A stretch of DNA of 64,000 nt from Pyrinomonadaceae bacterium. GTDB taxonomy: Bacteria > Acidobacteriota > Blastocatellia > Pyrinomonadales > Pyrinomonadaceae. Location of the stretch: NCBI GenBank assembly GCA_028284415.1, contig JANQRU010000004.1:1240001-1304000 (forward strand), read 5' to 3'. Numbering within the stretch: position 1 is the first letter of the stretch; each line of letters opens with the position of its first letter. The position numbers and the translations under genes were made by a program. Positions 9,253-18,172 of the stretch are shown one piece after another. The notes under the pieces are model-generated. The model saw only the letters and a program-made list of their open reading frames with translations. It did not search any database and was not told the DNA's origin.

Positions 9253-10242
9253 ATGTTACGCAAATCATTTGCTTTTATTTTACTTATACTTATGACTTGT
9301 GCAGTAACTTTTGCACAGGAAACTCCCGAACCCGAAAAATCTAAAGAGAAAAAGGCAAGAGATGCTTATGCTAGAGTTTATAGCTTGTTTGGTGGTGGAA
9401 GCTATCTTGGTGTTCAAACAAGGGAAGTTACAAAAGAGAATTTCTCAAAATATGGTTTGAGTCGGGTGCAGGGTGTAGCAATTGAGAAGGTTATGAAAGA
9501 TTCACCTGCCGAAAAAGCAGGATTACAAGACGGTGATGTAATTACACGATTTAATGGTGAATCCGTAACCAGCACACGCAAGCTAACCCGCTTGATTTCA
9601 GAAGTGGCAGTTGACCACACTGCCGAATTAACTGTTTTAAGAAACGGAAGCGAGCAAAATATAAATGTGACAATGGGTAAGCGTTCTTCATCAAGAGTTT
9701 TTAGCGGAAACTTTGAATTTCCGAATGTTGAGATTCCAAGAGTAGAAATGCCGAAAATAGAAATACCTGAAGGAATTTACGATCTCGAAAAAATGCCAAA
9801 AGGAACGGGACAGAATCGTCTTTTTTGGAATTTTAGCTCAAGCCGTATCATCGGTGTAAGCGTTTCAAGCTTAACTAAACAGCTTGGTGACTACTTTGGA
9901 GTTGAAGAAGGAAAAGGCTTGCTTGTAAATAACATTGTAAAAGACAGTCCGGCTGAACGTGCAGGATTAAAAGCGGGTGATGTGATCATCGAAGTTGATG
10001 GACAAGAAGTTAAAAACAGCTTTGATCTGGTTCGTAAAATCAACGAGAAAAAGGATGGTGATGTAAATCTGACAATCATTAGAGATAAAAATCGCCAAAT
10101 GATTTCTGTTACCCCTGAAAAAAGAAAGGGAAATTCGATAAATCTAAGACAATTGAAAAGAATTGAATCGGACTTAAATAAAGTAAGAATGAGAGTTCGC
10201 CCGAAAGGTATGGTTTATGCTGTGCCTTCCAGAATCTTATAA
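9253..10242 (+). CDS. exported double-PDZ domain protein
   Basis: A 329-residue exported protein with a signal peptide (cleavage near VTFAQ) and two PDZ domains: residues about 50-140 (SYLGVQTREV, then VMKDSPAEKAGLQDGDVI) and about 195-285 (RIIGVSVSSL, then IVKDSPAERAGLKAGDVII). The linker is a repetitive stretch of PNVEIPRVEMPKIEIPEG type, probably extended. There is no protease domain, so unlike DegP/HtrA it is a likely scaffold or regulator that binds C-termini of periplasmic proteins. TGGAGG sits just before ATG 9253, and the terminator at 10263-10303 ends the unit, so it appears to be monocistronic. Confidence 0.88.
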   Translation: MLRKSFAFILLILMTCAVTFAQETPEPEKSKEKKARDAYARVYSLFGGGSYLGVQTREVTKENFSKYGLSRVQGVAIEKVMKDSPAEKAGLQDGDVITRFNGESVTSTRKLTRLISEVAVDHTAELTVLRNGSEQNINVTMGKRSSSRVFSGNFEFPNVEIPRVEMPKIEIPEGIYDLEKMPKGTGQNRLFWNFSSSRIIGVSVSSLTKQLGDYFGVEEGKGLLVNNIVKDSPAERAGLKAGDVIIEVDGQEVKNSFDLVRKINEKKDGDVNLTIIRDKNRQMISVTPEKRKGNSINLRQLKRIESDLNKVRMRVRPKGMVYAVPSRIL

Positions 10243-10262
10243 GTTCTGATTAAAAAATACTG

Positions 10263-10303
10263 AAAACTAAAGCATATTCATTCACAGAATATGCTTTAGT
10301 TTT
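10263..10303. terminator. bidirectional terminator between convergent genes
   Basis: AAAACTAAAGCATATTC (10263-10279) pairs perfectly with GAATATGCTTTAGTTTT (10287-10303), with T-runs on both sides. It serves the PDZ gene on the plus strand. On the minus strand its arm includes the stop codon of the lipoprotein gene, ending the speD operon. Confidence 0.92.
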
Positions 10304-10898
10304 TTTTCTTTAAGCTTTCTTTAGCCATTTTATCGGCTTGTTTTCCCATTTCTTCAGCATCTTTCATATACTTAGCAAATTCCTTTTCGTTCTGCTGAAA
10401 CTTTTCTGAAGCGGTTTTAAGCTCCAACTCGTTCTCTGTTCCAAATTCATCACGAAAGAGTTTTGCTGATTGGCGGCGATATTCGAAAGCTTTAATTTGC
10501 AGATCGAGGCTAGATTCTTTTAATTGTAAATACTCTCTGAATTCAGGGTTAATTTCTAATTCTTGAGCTTTTGCAATTTTTTCCTTGGCATTTTCAGCTA
10601 GAACATATCCATCGTTAATCGCATACTGCAGATCATTGGCAAGTTTCTTTACTTTCTCAACCTCTTTATTTTGTAAGGCTTGTTTGAATTCAGTAAATTT
10701 TTTGTTGTTTTCAACGTAGAGTCTGCGGATACTTCTGAGATTCGTGTTTGCATCATTTACAAGTTTAATAGCTTTATCTGTATCGTCTTCCAGTAAAGAG
10801 CTTTCACTAAATAGGTTACAACCTGTAAGAGTCAGGAACAGCAAAATGATTAGAAACAAGAAAAATTTGTATTTTGCTGTGAAATTTAGTTGTTTCAT
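10296..10898 (-). CDS. small helical lipoprotein, function unknown
   Basis: A 200-residue protein with a lipoprotein signal: a hydrophobic segment (residues 11-26) ending in the lipobox LTGC. The rest is almost entirely charged alpha-helix rich in Lys, Glu and Ala and probably coiled coil, ending in a Lys-rich tail. I do not recognise a family. It is the last gene of the minus-strand run that begins with speD, separated by 15 bases from the membrane-protein gene upstream, and its stop codon lies in the terminator stem. A membrane-anchored helical accessory of the operon is plausible, but that is inference. Confidence 0.8.
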   Translation of the reverse strand: MKQLNFTAKYKFFLFLIILLFLTLTGCNLFSESSLLEDDTDKAIKLVNDANTNLRSIRRLYVENNKKFTEFKQALQNKEVEKVKKLANDLQYAINDGYVLAENAKEKIAKAQELEINPEFREYLQLKESSLDLQIKAFEYRRQSAKLFRDEFGTENELELKTASEKFQQNEKEFAKYMKDAEEMGKQADKMAKESLKKKN

Positions 10899-10913
10899 AT
10901 TTGCTAAATACTC

Positions 10914-11963
10914 TTATTTTATAAGCCGATAATTTTTACTACTTCTACGTTTCCAGATAAAACCATCTAAAACATAATGCGTAAGTTGTGGGACTGCCAA
11001 AAGTGGAACTAAAAACATCTTCCATTCTTCTAAATCCCAATTCGAGCCAAAGATCCAATTTCTTTCATGCCAAACTCCGCGATGCCAAACTAACTCTTCA
11101 ATATAAGCCAAAAACCAAAGTGTTGCCAGAAAAATAATCCAATTATTAGATAAAACTTTGTAAAACTTGGTAGATTTTTCGCGGCGAGCCTTGGCATAAA
11201 AATATATCAGAGCAAAATAAGGAACGCCGTGAATAATTACATTTGTGACTGTAAAAGCATAATCAGAATTAAGTGCTACTATCCCAACATACCAACAAAC
11301 AGCTGTTGTTAAAACCACAATGTCCTTGCCGATATTCAATGTGCCTAATGCAAAATACTGATAAATTGATTTGCCGAAATAGGCTAAAAGTGCAAGAATA
11401 TAAACGGGGAAAACAATCGTTTCGAGAATTGCCGGAATCGAAATGAAGTCGCCTTCGACAAACCATGCGAAATTCCGTTTTGAGGAAGACATCCAGAAAA
11501 CAAGCGGATAAATCGTTGCCAAATAAACTGCTAAAGTATCGATCCACCAAGTTAAATTAGAAGTTTCCCCTGCCTTCCGACGATAAAGTGCTACCCATCC
11601 GTACTGTTGTCTTACAAAATGAAAGACTGCTATATAAGCCAAAATACGCCAAAAAGTCATCTCACCTTCGGAATACAAAACAACCCCGAAAACATAGCCC
11701 AAAATTGGCACAAGAGTATAAAGCCAGATGCGACTCTTAAATTCCTCCGCATCAAAATAAGTTCTAAAAGAAGTTGACCAAACGTGAGCAACATCAATCA
11801 GCAAAATAGCTGAAATCCAAGTCCAATCAGGCGTGTCCGCATTCAAAAAACCGAACTGCCACCCAATCGCAAGTAGCAAAAGCGATACAACTGCACTCCC
11901 AAGAAAAACCGATAAATCAATTTCTCTTGAAAACAGCCAGTTTGATTTTGCTTCAGAATTCAT
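10914..11963 (-). CDS. polytopic membrane protein with conserved-looking His residues
   Basis: A 349-residue integral membrane protein with about eight hydrophobic segments. Polar or charged residues inside or beside the segments include DVAHVWSTSFRTYFD, FHFVRQQYGW, IHGVPYF and, near the C-terminus, LTHYVLDGFIWKRR. The repeated His/Asp/Arg residues suggest a membrane-embedded active or metal site, as in several lipid or carotenoid oxygenases, but I cannot name a family. Five bases separate it from the upstream amine-oxidase gene, so they are probably translationally linked. It is part of the speD/DUF350 operon. Confidence 0.82.
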   Translation of the reverse strand: MNSEAKSNWLFSREIDLSVFLGSAVVSLLLLAIGWQFGFLNADTPDWTWISAILLIDVAHVWSTSFRTYFDAEEFKSRIWLYTLVPILGYVFGVVLYSEGEMTFWRILAYIAVFHFVRQQYGWVALYRRKAGETSNLTWWIDTLAVYLATIYPLVFWMSSSKRNFAWFVEGDFISIPAILETIVFPVYILALLAYFGKSIYQYFALGTLNIGKDIVVLTTAVCWYVGIVALNSDYAFTVTNVIIHGVPYFALIYFYAKARREKSTKFYKVLSNNWIIFLATLWFLAYIEELVWHRGVWHERNWIFGSNWDLEEWKMFLVPLLAVPQLTHYVLDGFIWKRRSSKNYRLIK

Positions 11964-11968
11964 CGTAA

Positions 11969-13576
11969 CTATTTTAATACTTCCGTAGTTGATCGCAAGC
12001 CGTGATGAAATGCTTCCTCAAAGATTGCGATTCCTCCTAAGTCTGAATGGGCAAAATGTATGTTGCGGAAAGGTTTTTCTGCTTTTTGCCGTTCGCCTTC
12101 CCACATAAATTTTGTGCGTGGTGAGATCATTGCATGTCCCCAGCGCATTATGTCAATTCTTGTTGTTAGTTCGCGTATGTCTGGATGGGCTTGTTCGAGA
12201 TCGGTCATACAAATGTCAGCTAATTCTTTCCAGTTTAGTGCAAGCAATTGTTGCATTCCTTGTCGCAGATTTTCGGTTGCCATCGGGTAATAGTATGTCA
12301 AAACCGTCTGTCCATAATCAATCCCTTTTTGATGTGTGGCGACAACATAGCCGAGAGATTTGCTTTCATATATGACATTATCCCAAGCGAGCGGAAAATC
12401 TCTGGAGAATCTATTTTTCGGACGGTTTTTCAGAAATAAATTAGCAACAAACCAGGAATTGTGCTGAAATTCGTTTGAATCAAAACTTGGATTTTCCCGA
12501 AATCCGCGAATCAAAAATTGAGCAGTAAAAAGGGGGGCGGAGTAGATTATTTTTTCTGCTCGTAAGCCGTTTATCTGTTTAGTTTTAGTGTCTAAATAAA
12601 TTACGTCAACGCCTTTTTCATTCGGAATAAGTTCGACGACGATTTGGGAGCGTTTGATATTCTCCTTTGTTTTTGCAGCGAGGTGATTAACGAAACGACC
12701 GTTGCCTTCGGGAAAAGTTAAGAAAGGTTGAGATTCAACGCCCGATTTTGGAATACGCGAGCAAAAGTAAAAAAGCCCTGCCCAAGCGGAAGTTTGTTCG
12801 AGCCTTAAGCCATAATCATCCCGACAGGCATAATTGCAGTACCAAATTAGACGCGGGGAATTTAGACCTTTTTGTTTGAGCCAATCAGCAAAAGATATCT
12901 TATCCAGCTTTGTAACTTCCGCATCGGTAGAGCATTTTTCGACGGGAACAACAAATGCACGTTTGCCATCTGCATCTCGCCAATCTGTCCAGTAATCAAT
13001 TTCTTTTTGGAATTTGTCGAGCTGCTGCAAGTCTTCTTCGCTCGCTCCGGCATTCAAATATAAACCTTCGTACCAGCGTCCTTTATAGAAAATCCGTTCT
13101 TCGGGATCGCGTGTTAGATATTGTTCGGGAATAATTAATTCGCCTGTTTCTTCATCTTTTGATTCGATCAAGCTCATTTCATCAAGAAGACCAACGAGTT
13201 CTTCATTTTGCTGAAATGGCACGGGCAAATAATGTGCTCCCCAAGGATAACTTACAAGATTCGATTTTCCGCTTGCCGAAGTCCCGCCCATTTTGTCTTC
13301 GAGTTCGAGCAAAACGAAATCATTAAAACCTTCTTTTTTTAGTTTCCAAGCAGCCGACAATCCTGCAATTCCACCACCGACAATTGCAATTTTAGTCTCT
13401 TTCCAATTATTTTCAGGAACTTCAAAGTTTCTGGCGTCACGCAGAATATGTCCGATATTGTTTGAAGCACCGACAATCTCACCGTCGAATTCATTTTTCG
13501 GTGAACTAGTCTTACAAGCTGCAAGAGCTATCGGTAAGCCAAGGAAGGATTTTAGGATTTCTCTGCGTGTGAACAT
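11969..13576 (-). CDS. FAD-dependent amine oxidase/phytoene desaturase-like protein, Tat lipoprotein-like leader
   Basis: A 535-residue flavoprotein. The N-terminus TRREILKSFLG followed by IALAAC has a twin-arginine motif and a lipobox, so it may be exported folded and lipid-anchored. The Rossmann motif IAIVGGGIAGLSAAWKL is at about residues 64-80, followed by LELEDKMGGTSASG, the FAD-binding pattern of flavin amine oxidases, protoporphyrinogen oxidase and phytoene desaturase. The C-terminus (FAHSDLGGIAIFEEAFHHG) resembles the second FAD contact of amine oxidases. The position downstream of speD and a spermidine-synthase-like gene makes a polyamine or a polyamine-modified lipid or protein a plausible substrate; this is inferred from context. 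Confidence 0.87.
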   Translation of the reverse strand: MFTRREILKSFLGLPIALAACKTSSPKNEFDGEIVGASNNIGHILRDARNFEVPENNWKETKIAIVGGGIAGLSAAWKLKKEGFNDFVLLELEDKMGGTSASGKSNLVSYPWGAHYLPVPFQQNEELVGLLDEMSLIESKDEETGELIIPEQYLTRDPEERIFYKGRWYEGLYLNAGASEEDLQQLDKFQKEIDYWTDWRDADGKRAFVVPVEKCSTDAEVTKLDKISFADWLKQKGLNSPRLIWYCNYACRDDYGLRLEQTSAWAGLFYFCSRIPKSGVESQPFLTFPEGNGRFVNHLAAKTKENIKRSQIVVELIPNEKGVDVIYLDTKTKQINGLRAEKIIYSAPLFTAQFLIRGFRENPSFDSNEFQHNSWFVANLFLKNRPKNRFSRDFPLAWDNVIYESKSLGYVVATHQKGIDYGQTVLTYYYPMATENLRQGMQQLLALNWKELADICMTDLEQAHPDIRELTTRIDIMRWGHAMISPRTKFMWEGERQKAEKPFRNIHFAHSDLGGIAIFEEAFHHGLRSTTEVLK

Positions 13577-13673
13577 ATGCAGAAAAGCAAGTCTGTTGAA
13601 CCTGAGTTGAATAAGTTAGTCCAAAATCAAATTTTGAGCCAACAAAGTTACTCGCTAACAAGCTTTATATTTG

Positions 13674-15197
13674 TTATTCAAACCGACGCCATTCGGCTTC
13701 GTAATATCTGACCAATGCTTGATTATCAAGGCGGTTAATTTCCAGATCATCTTCGGGTTCGGAAGCATCAACGGGGAAATCAAACATCGAAACAAATGAA
13801 TCCGAATCCAGAAAATTCAACTTTAAGTCTTTCGGAACTTCTTTCGGTATCTCAAAATCTTTTTGTTTAGCGAGAACATATCCCCAGATTCCGAAAGATG
13901 GAACTGTCGTCTGAAAAGGCTTTGTCTTAAAGCCAGAAGCTTCGAGCGTATTGACAATGCACCAGTAAGAATTTCTTGCATAAAGCGGCGAAGTGCTTTG
14001 AATTACGAGAGTCGAATCGGGACGCAGTTTTTCTTTCAAAAGCTTATAAAATCTCGTTGAGTAAAGTTTCCCGAGTGCAAAATTATTCGGGTCTGGAAAA
14101 TCTGCAATAACTACATCAAATGGTTCGGTTTTATTCTGATCTAACCAAACAAATGCGTCTGAATTAATTATTTTTACGCGTTTATTGTTTAGTGCGTCTT
14201 TATTTAAATCAACTAAAAGTGGTAAATTTTTTGCTAAATTTGTAATTGCTGGATCAAGATCAACGAGCGTAACCTTTTCGACCGATTTATATCTTAAAAC
14301 CTCTCTAACAGCTAACCCATCGCCGCCTCCTAAAACTAAAATATTTTTAGGTTCACCATCATAAGCAAGCATTGCGGGATGAACCAATGCTTCGTGATAG
14401 CGGTATTCATCAAATGAATTAAATTGGAGATTTCCATTTAAGAAAAGTGCAAATCCCGTTCTACTCCGAGTTACTACGATTCTTTGATAGTAAGAACTTT
14501 TTGCGTAAATGATTGTTTCTTGAAAAAGTTCCGATTCAGCTAGTTTGGTTAATGATTCGGATTTAATTGCACCAATTATTAAAAGGGCAATGACCAAAAC
14601 AGCCTTGATTCGAAGGACTAAAATTTTGTTTGGTTTAAGCAGATGTGCGAGAAGCCACGTTCCCCAAAGTCCGACGGCGGCGTTCATTGCACCGAAAACC
14701 AAAGATGTGCGAACCAGTCCGAGCGTTGGTACGAGAAATATCGGGAAAAGAATCGAAGCGGCTAAAGCTCCTACATAATCGAGGGCGAGAACTCTGGCGA
14801 CAAGTTCTTTGAAATCGAATTCGTCCTTTAGGATTCGCATTAAGAGCGGAATTTCCAGTCCGACGAGAACACCTATTCCAAAAACGACTGAATAGAGAAT
14901 TACACTAAAAAATGAAAGACTTGCGAAGGTTAAGAATAAAAGTGGAGCGGAAGTTCCACCGAGAACAGCAACGGCGAGTTCTATCTCAATAAATCTTTCA
15001 GCAACGTTTTTTTCAATAAAACGCGAAAGCCATGAACCGACTCCCATTGCCGAAAGATAAATCCCAATAATGAGTGAAAATTGTGTGACGGAATCACCAA
15101 GAACATAAGAAGCGAGAGTTCCAGCGAGTAGTTCATAGATCAAACCGCAGGTAGCGATAATAATGACATTGATAAATAAAAGCGGAGTTTTGTTCAT
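13674..15197 (-). CDS. membrane-fused spermidine synthase-like protein
   Basis: A 507-residue fusion. Residues about 5-225 hold six or seven transmembrane segments; residues about 235-460 form a spermidine-synthase-type SAM-binding Rossmann fold. Visible are YYQRIVVTRS, ALFLNGNLQFNSFDEYRYHE, the glycine loop VLGGGDGLAVREVLRY, VTLVDLDPAI, and VIADFPDPNNFALGKLYS in the position of the catalytic DxxDP loop. Soluble SpeE transfers aminopropyl groups from decarboxylated SAM to putrescine. Here the domain is tethered to the membrane and speD is in the same operon to supply the donor, so an aminopropyl transfer at the membrane is a reasonable inference. The true acceptor is unknown. Confidence 0.9.
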   Translation of the reverse strand: MNKTPLLFINVIIIATCGLIYELLAGTLASYVLGDSVTQFSLIIGIYLSAMGVGSWLSRFIEKNVAERFIEIELAVAVLGGTSAPLLFLTFASLSFFSVILYSVVFGIGVLVGLEIPLLMRILKDEFDFKELVARVLALDYVGALAASILFPIFLVPTLGLVRTSLVFGAMNAAVGLWGTWLLAHLLKPNKILVLRIKAVLVIALLIIGAIKSESLTKLAESELFQETIIYAKSSYYQRIVVTRSRTGFALFLNGNLQFNSFDEYRYHEALVHPAMLAYDGEPKNILVLGGGDGLAVREVLRYKSVEKVTLVDLDPAITNLAKNLPLLVDLNKDALNNKRVKIINSDAFVWLDQNKTEPFDVVIADFPDPNNFALGKLYSTRFYKLLKEKLRPDSTLVIQSTSPLYARNSYWCIVNTLEASGFKTKPFQTTVPSFGIWGYVLAKQKDFEIPKEVPKDLKLNFLDSDSFVSMFDFPVDASEPEDDLEINRLDNQALVRYYEAEWRRFE

Positions 15198-15203
15198 TCT
15201 CTA

Positions 15204-15278
15204 AAACGGAAAAGCAAAGCGGAAAGTGCAAAAATGAAATAAACTATACATTTTCCACTTTCCACTTTCCGTTTTCCA
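15204..15278. repeat. imperfect inverted repeat of GGAAAGTGG type
   Basis: ACGGAAAAGCAAAGCGGAAA and the next few bases on the left face CACTTTCCACTTTCCGTTTT on the right. It lies between the DUF350 and spermidine-synthase-like genes and could form a long hairpin. It looks like a low-complexity intergenic repeat and may attenuate or process the operon mRNA. Confidence 0.5.
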
Positions 15279-15284
15279 CTAACT

Positions 15285-15533
15285 TTATCCGTGAATTGCG
15301 GCGGCGATGATGATAGCAATACCGATCAGCATTGAGCCAATTATGATTCCGAGTGCTGTATTCTGATCTTCTTCGATTTCTTTATGAACCGAATACGGCA
15401 TACCTTTTTCGAGTATGAAAAAACCGATAGCAAAGAAGATTAAGCCTATAACGACAAAAATAAGTGTCGTTACCAAAACTTCAGCCAAATCGTTAAATCT
15501 AACAACAAATGCAAAGTTGCTTAGTAAACTCAT
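15285..15533 (-). CDS. DUF350 family membrane protein
   Basis: An 82-residue protein with two hydrophobic helices (about residues 17-40 and 58-80) separated by a polar linker KGMPYSVHKEIEEDQNTALG. The EEDQNTALGIIIGSMLIGIAI pattern is the DUF350 signature; family members usually have pairs of such helices, and this one is a minimal unit. Start: ATG 15533, with an in-frame TTG at 15536 also possible. GGAGG lies in the last codons of the small ORF upstream, so translation is probably coupled. E. coli YjfL is a DUF350 protein encoded beside YjfC, a glutathionylspermidine-synthetase-like ATP-grasp enzyme, which links the family to polyamine chemistry. Confidence 0.88.
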   Translation of the reverse strand: MSLLSNFAFVVRFNDLAEVLVTTLIFVVIGLIFFAIGFFILEKGMPYSVHKEIEEDQNTALGIIIGSMLIGIAIIIAAAIHG

Positions 15534-15538
15534 CAAAA

Positions 15539-15691
15539 TTATTTTCCTCCACGATATCCTGTACTAATAAACGGAACTCCTAAAAATGAGCGATTTTGCC
15601 CGGAATTAAAAAACTCCCAGCCGAGCCAGCTTGACGTTGTGTACATCAATATAACCCCGATCCCCATTGCATAATATAATTTTCTTAACAT
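15539..15691 (-). CDS. 50-residue membrane-associated small protein
   Basis: A short ORF starting at ATG 15691 and ending in TAA at 15539-15541. The protein starts MLRKLYYAMGIGVILMYTTS, continues SWLGWEFFNSGQNRS and ends in VPFISTGYRGGK. It has one hydrophobic segment near the N-terminus and an aromatic, Gly-rich tail. The Shine-Dalgarno of the DUF350 gene lies inside its final codons, and it fills the gap between DUF4178 and DUF350 genes, which supports real translation. I know no family for it. It may be a small subunit of the DUF350 membrane component. Confidence 0.68.
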   Translation of the reverse strand: MLRKLYYAMGIGVILMYTTSSWLGWEFFNSGQNRSFLGVPFISTGYRGGK

Positions 15692-15760
15692 AATTTTGTT
15701 AGTTTTCGGTGATTGGCAATCAATTGTTCATTTAAATTGCTTTTGTCATTTACCAACACC

Positions 15761-17698
15761 TTAACCGCTTCCTCCAAACATACTTTCGCTCCAGCGGCGG
15801 GATTCAAATGAGAATTTACGGAATAAACCAATAATTGGTCCAATAAGTAAAAATACGAGTGCCAAACAGAAATTAACTCCGCGAGTTACATTTTGCTCGA
15901 CTTTGACACGAACAGGCATTGGTCTGTTCCAATCTTTCCAAGTGCCTTCAATCCTCAATGCATATCTTCCTTCAGGGACAGCTGAAATTGTCGCATCATT
16001 TATTTTGCTTCCTTCAGTCCATCTTTCTCCATCTGAAACCCCGAAATAGTATTCAATCGGTATATTTACGGCTTCAACGTCGCTTCTTTTTTCGTTGATC
16101 AAATCTATATTCAAATCCGTCCATGAATTGCTGACGGGAGCGGCGGCAGTGATACGCACATTTTTGTAACCATCAAGATTAAAAGGCTGTGTGAAAACAA
16201 CTTGTGTACCGTTTGGTCTTGGCAAAGGCTTTAACATAACTTCCTGATTGAGAGCTGTCTTGCTAAGACCTGTTAAAGGAATCAGAAAAATAGAAACTAT
16301 TATGAAAGCACCTAAGAGCAATAAACCATATTTGATCAAGCCAGTTCCTTCAAAAGGTTGGTTTGGAGCAACATTCCATGGTTTCGGTAAATTCTTTACG
16401 TCAAAAGCTTTTTCAACTTCTTCTTTTTTAAGGTAAGTCCCTAATGACCAATTGACTTCGTTATTGTTCATTTCCTGTGTGAGCATAAAAGGAGGTGCAA
16501 CAAAGTCAGCCGCTCGAACGGTCTCACCGACATTTACACGCCAATAAAACTCACCTTTGACATATTCAACCCGTGCTGGTGCGTCTTGGAAAATTCTGTA
16601 AGATTTTCCATTATATTTTACAGTCGGTTTAACACCTGCAATCGGTTGTGAAACTTCAAGTTCAGCCGCATTGACCGAATCAACAAAATTCCAGTGGTTA
16701 TCTGAATGCACCAACCATTTGAAGCCAACTTTTGGATTATAGAGCAAGTATTCATCCCAAAAATACTTAACTCCGTCAAAGGTAACGCTCCGTTTGACTG
16801 ATCCAATAATTTCAAGTTCGATGCCATCTGCAAAGTTTTTGAAGCTGGCTTTTGAACCGACCTTTAAGACGAAATCTTGATGCGGAACTTTTTTCTTGAG
16901 GGCTCTTAGATATTTTAGATTTCCGTCGTCAACATTTAGAAGAGAATTACAATACGGGCAAGTTACACGCTCGGATTGGTCGGGAACTTTAAGTTCCAAA
17001 GCGCCTCCGCAGTTTGGGCAACTCATCGCTTCTGCCGGAGCGACACGTTGTTCTCTTTCTGCTGAACGCTTGTCAGCCAAACCCATATCGGCAAGAGTTA
17101 ATTCTTGTCCATAAAAGAGATATGGTGGTTTAGTTGAATAATCTATCGTAGCGAAAACACCTTTTTTACCAACTAGGTCAGCGTATTGTGATTGCTCATT
17201 GGGTTTTAATTGATATGGAATTTCACCATCAGCGGCGATGTATGTAGCGACTCCTTTTTCATTGACAATCAAATGGGTTTCATCAGAGAGTCCATCCAAT
17301 CTTTGTCCCGGCTTTAGTTGATCGTATTCGGGAAGCTTTGCACCTTCAGGTAGAGGTTTGTAAAAGGTCATATAAAACCTGCCTTGTGCTTCGGCTAACC
17401 AACCTACCCAACCATTTGAGAATGTTGCATACCATTCATCCCAAAATCCACCGGCTCCGTGTTTTATTTGAGCTCTTCCGGTCAACTCAAATTTATTACC
17501 GTTGTATTCTCCGCGAAGTCCTAATTTGAGAGGTGATTTTGATTGAACTATTTCGGCAACTTTTCCTAAATCTTCAAGTTTTCTGTCAGTACGGGCAACA
17601 GCAGAACGGCAAAAAGGGCAGACCACGACAATTGTCGAACCGGCTTTAAATTCGATCGGTCCTGCACAACTCGGACAGTTGGCTTTTAAAGTACTCAT
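15761..17698 (-). CDS. double zinc-ribbon, double DUF4178 membrane protein
   Basis: A 645-residue protein with a duplicated module. The first zinc ribbon (CPSCAGPIEF, then CPFCRSAV) is followed by a DUF4178 domain (about residues 50-215). A second ribbon (CPNCGGALEL, then CPYCNSLL) and a second DUF4178 domain (about 265-425) follow, each domain with a WDEWY/WDEYLLYN-type core. Two transmembrane helices (about 455-478 and near 610-630) flank a beta-rich domain. The start ATG 17698 overlaps the speD stop by four bases (ATGA). Its Shine-Dalgarno AGGAGGTGA encodes the last residues of SpeD, so the two are tightly coupled. DUF4178 has no known activity; genomic linkage to SpeD and DUF350 points to polyamine-related membrane biology. 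Confidence 0.9.
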   Translation of the reverse strand: MSTLKANCPSCAGPIEFKAGSTIVVVCPFCRSAVARTDRKLEDLGKVAEIVQSKSPLKLGLRGEYNGNKFELTGRAQIKHGAGGFWDEWYATFSNGWVGWLAEAQGRFYMTFYKPLPEGAKLPEYDQLKPGQRLDGLSDETHLIVNEKGVATYIAADGEIPYQLKPNEQSQYADLVGKKGVFATIDYSTKPPYLFYGQELTLADMGLADKRSAEREQRVAPAEAMSCPNCGGALELKVPDQSERVTCPYCNSLLNVDDGNLKYLRALKKKVPHQDFVLKVGSKASFKNFADGIELEIIGSVKRSVTFDGVKYFWDEYLLYNPKVGFKWLVHSDNHWNFVDSVNAAELEVSQPIAGVKPTVKYNGKSYRIFQDAPARVEYVKGEFYWRVNVGETVRAADFVAPPFMLTQEMNNNEVNWSLGTYLKKEEVEKAFDVKNLPKPWNVAPNQPFEGTGLIKYGLLLLGAFIIVSIFLIPLTGLSKTALNQEVMLKPLPRPNGTQVVFTQPFNLDGYKNVRITAAAPVSNSWTDLNIDLINEKRSDVEAVNIPIEYYFGVSDGERWTEGSKINDATISAVPEGRYALRIEGTWKDWNRPMPVRVKVEQNVTRGVNFCLALVFLLIGPIIGLFRKFSFESRRWSESMFGGSG

Positions 17699-18087
17699 AC
17701 TTCACCTCCTGCCTTTTGAGCTTTGGTGTTTTCGCTTCCACGTTCAATTTTTGTTATGGAAATTTCTTTTGCTTCAAGCATTTCTTGTAGATTTTTTTTC
17801 CAATCCCATTCAGGGCGACTTTTACAACAATACAAATTGAAAGTAGCGATGTTATATTCGGGATATGTATGGCAAGCAAGATGCGATTCCGAAAGTGCGA
17901 CCAGACCGGTTACGCCACCTTCGCCGGGAAATTTATGCCATATATCTTTGCCAATTGTTTTTAAGCCTAGGTCTTTTATGATAGACGCAAAAGTGCGACG
18001 AAGAACTTCTTCATCACGGAGCAAATTTTCGTTACAGCCTTTAGCTTCGACCAGCCATTCAGTTCCAACAATCATTGGGGTATTCAT
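17695..18087 (-). CDS. speD: S-adenosylmethionine decarboxylase, prokaryotic class 1B type
   Basis: A 130-residue pyruvoyl-dependent AdoMet decarboxylase, the usual length of the short bacterial form. The self-cleavage motif is ALSESHLACHTYPEYN: Ser68 should become the pyruvoyl group, His73 is the processing/catalytic histidine, and Cys88 in LYCC falls 20 residues after Ser68, as in the Thermotoga enzyme. It makes decarboxylated SAM, the aminopropyl donor for spermidine. It is the first gene of the minus-strand operon; the 18088-18154 gap to a divergent gene must hold its promoter. No stand-alone speE is in the window; the membrane-fused synthase-like gene downstream is the likely user. Confidence 0.95.
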   Translation of the reverse strand: MNTPMIVGTEWLVEAKGCNENLLRDEEVLRRTFASIIKDLGLKTIGKDIWHKFPGEGGVTGLVALSESHLACHTYPEYNIATFNLYCCKSRPEWDWKKNLQEMLEAKEISITKIERGSENTKAQKAGGEV

Positions 18088-18172
18088 CTAAAATATAAAA
18101 CGATTTTTGATTGAAAAAAGTTTTATGAACATCGCATAACTAATTTACGTTATAATGCTTTCGAGGAAGTCA

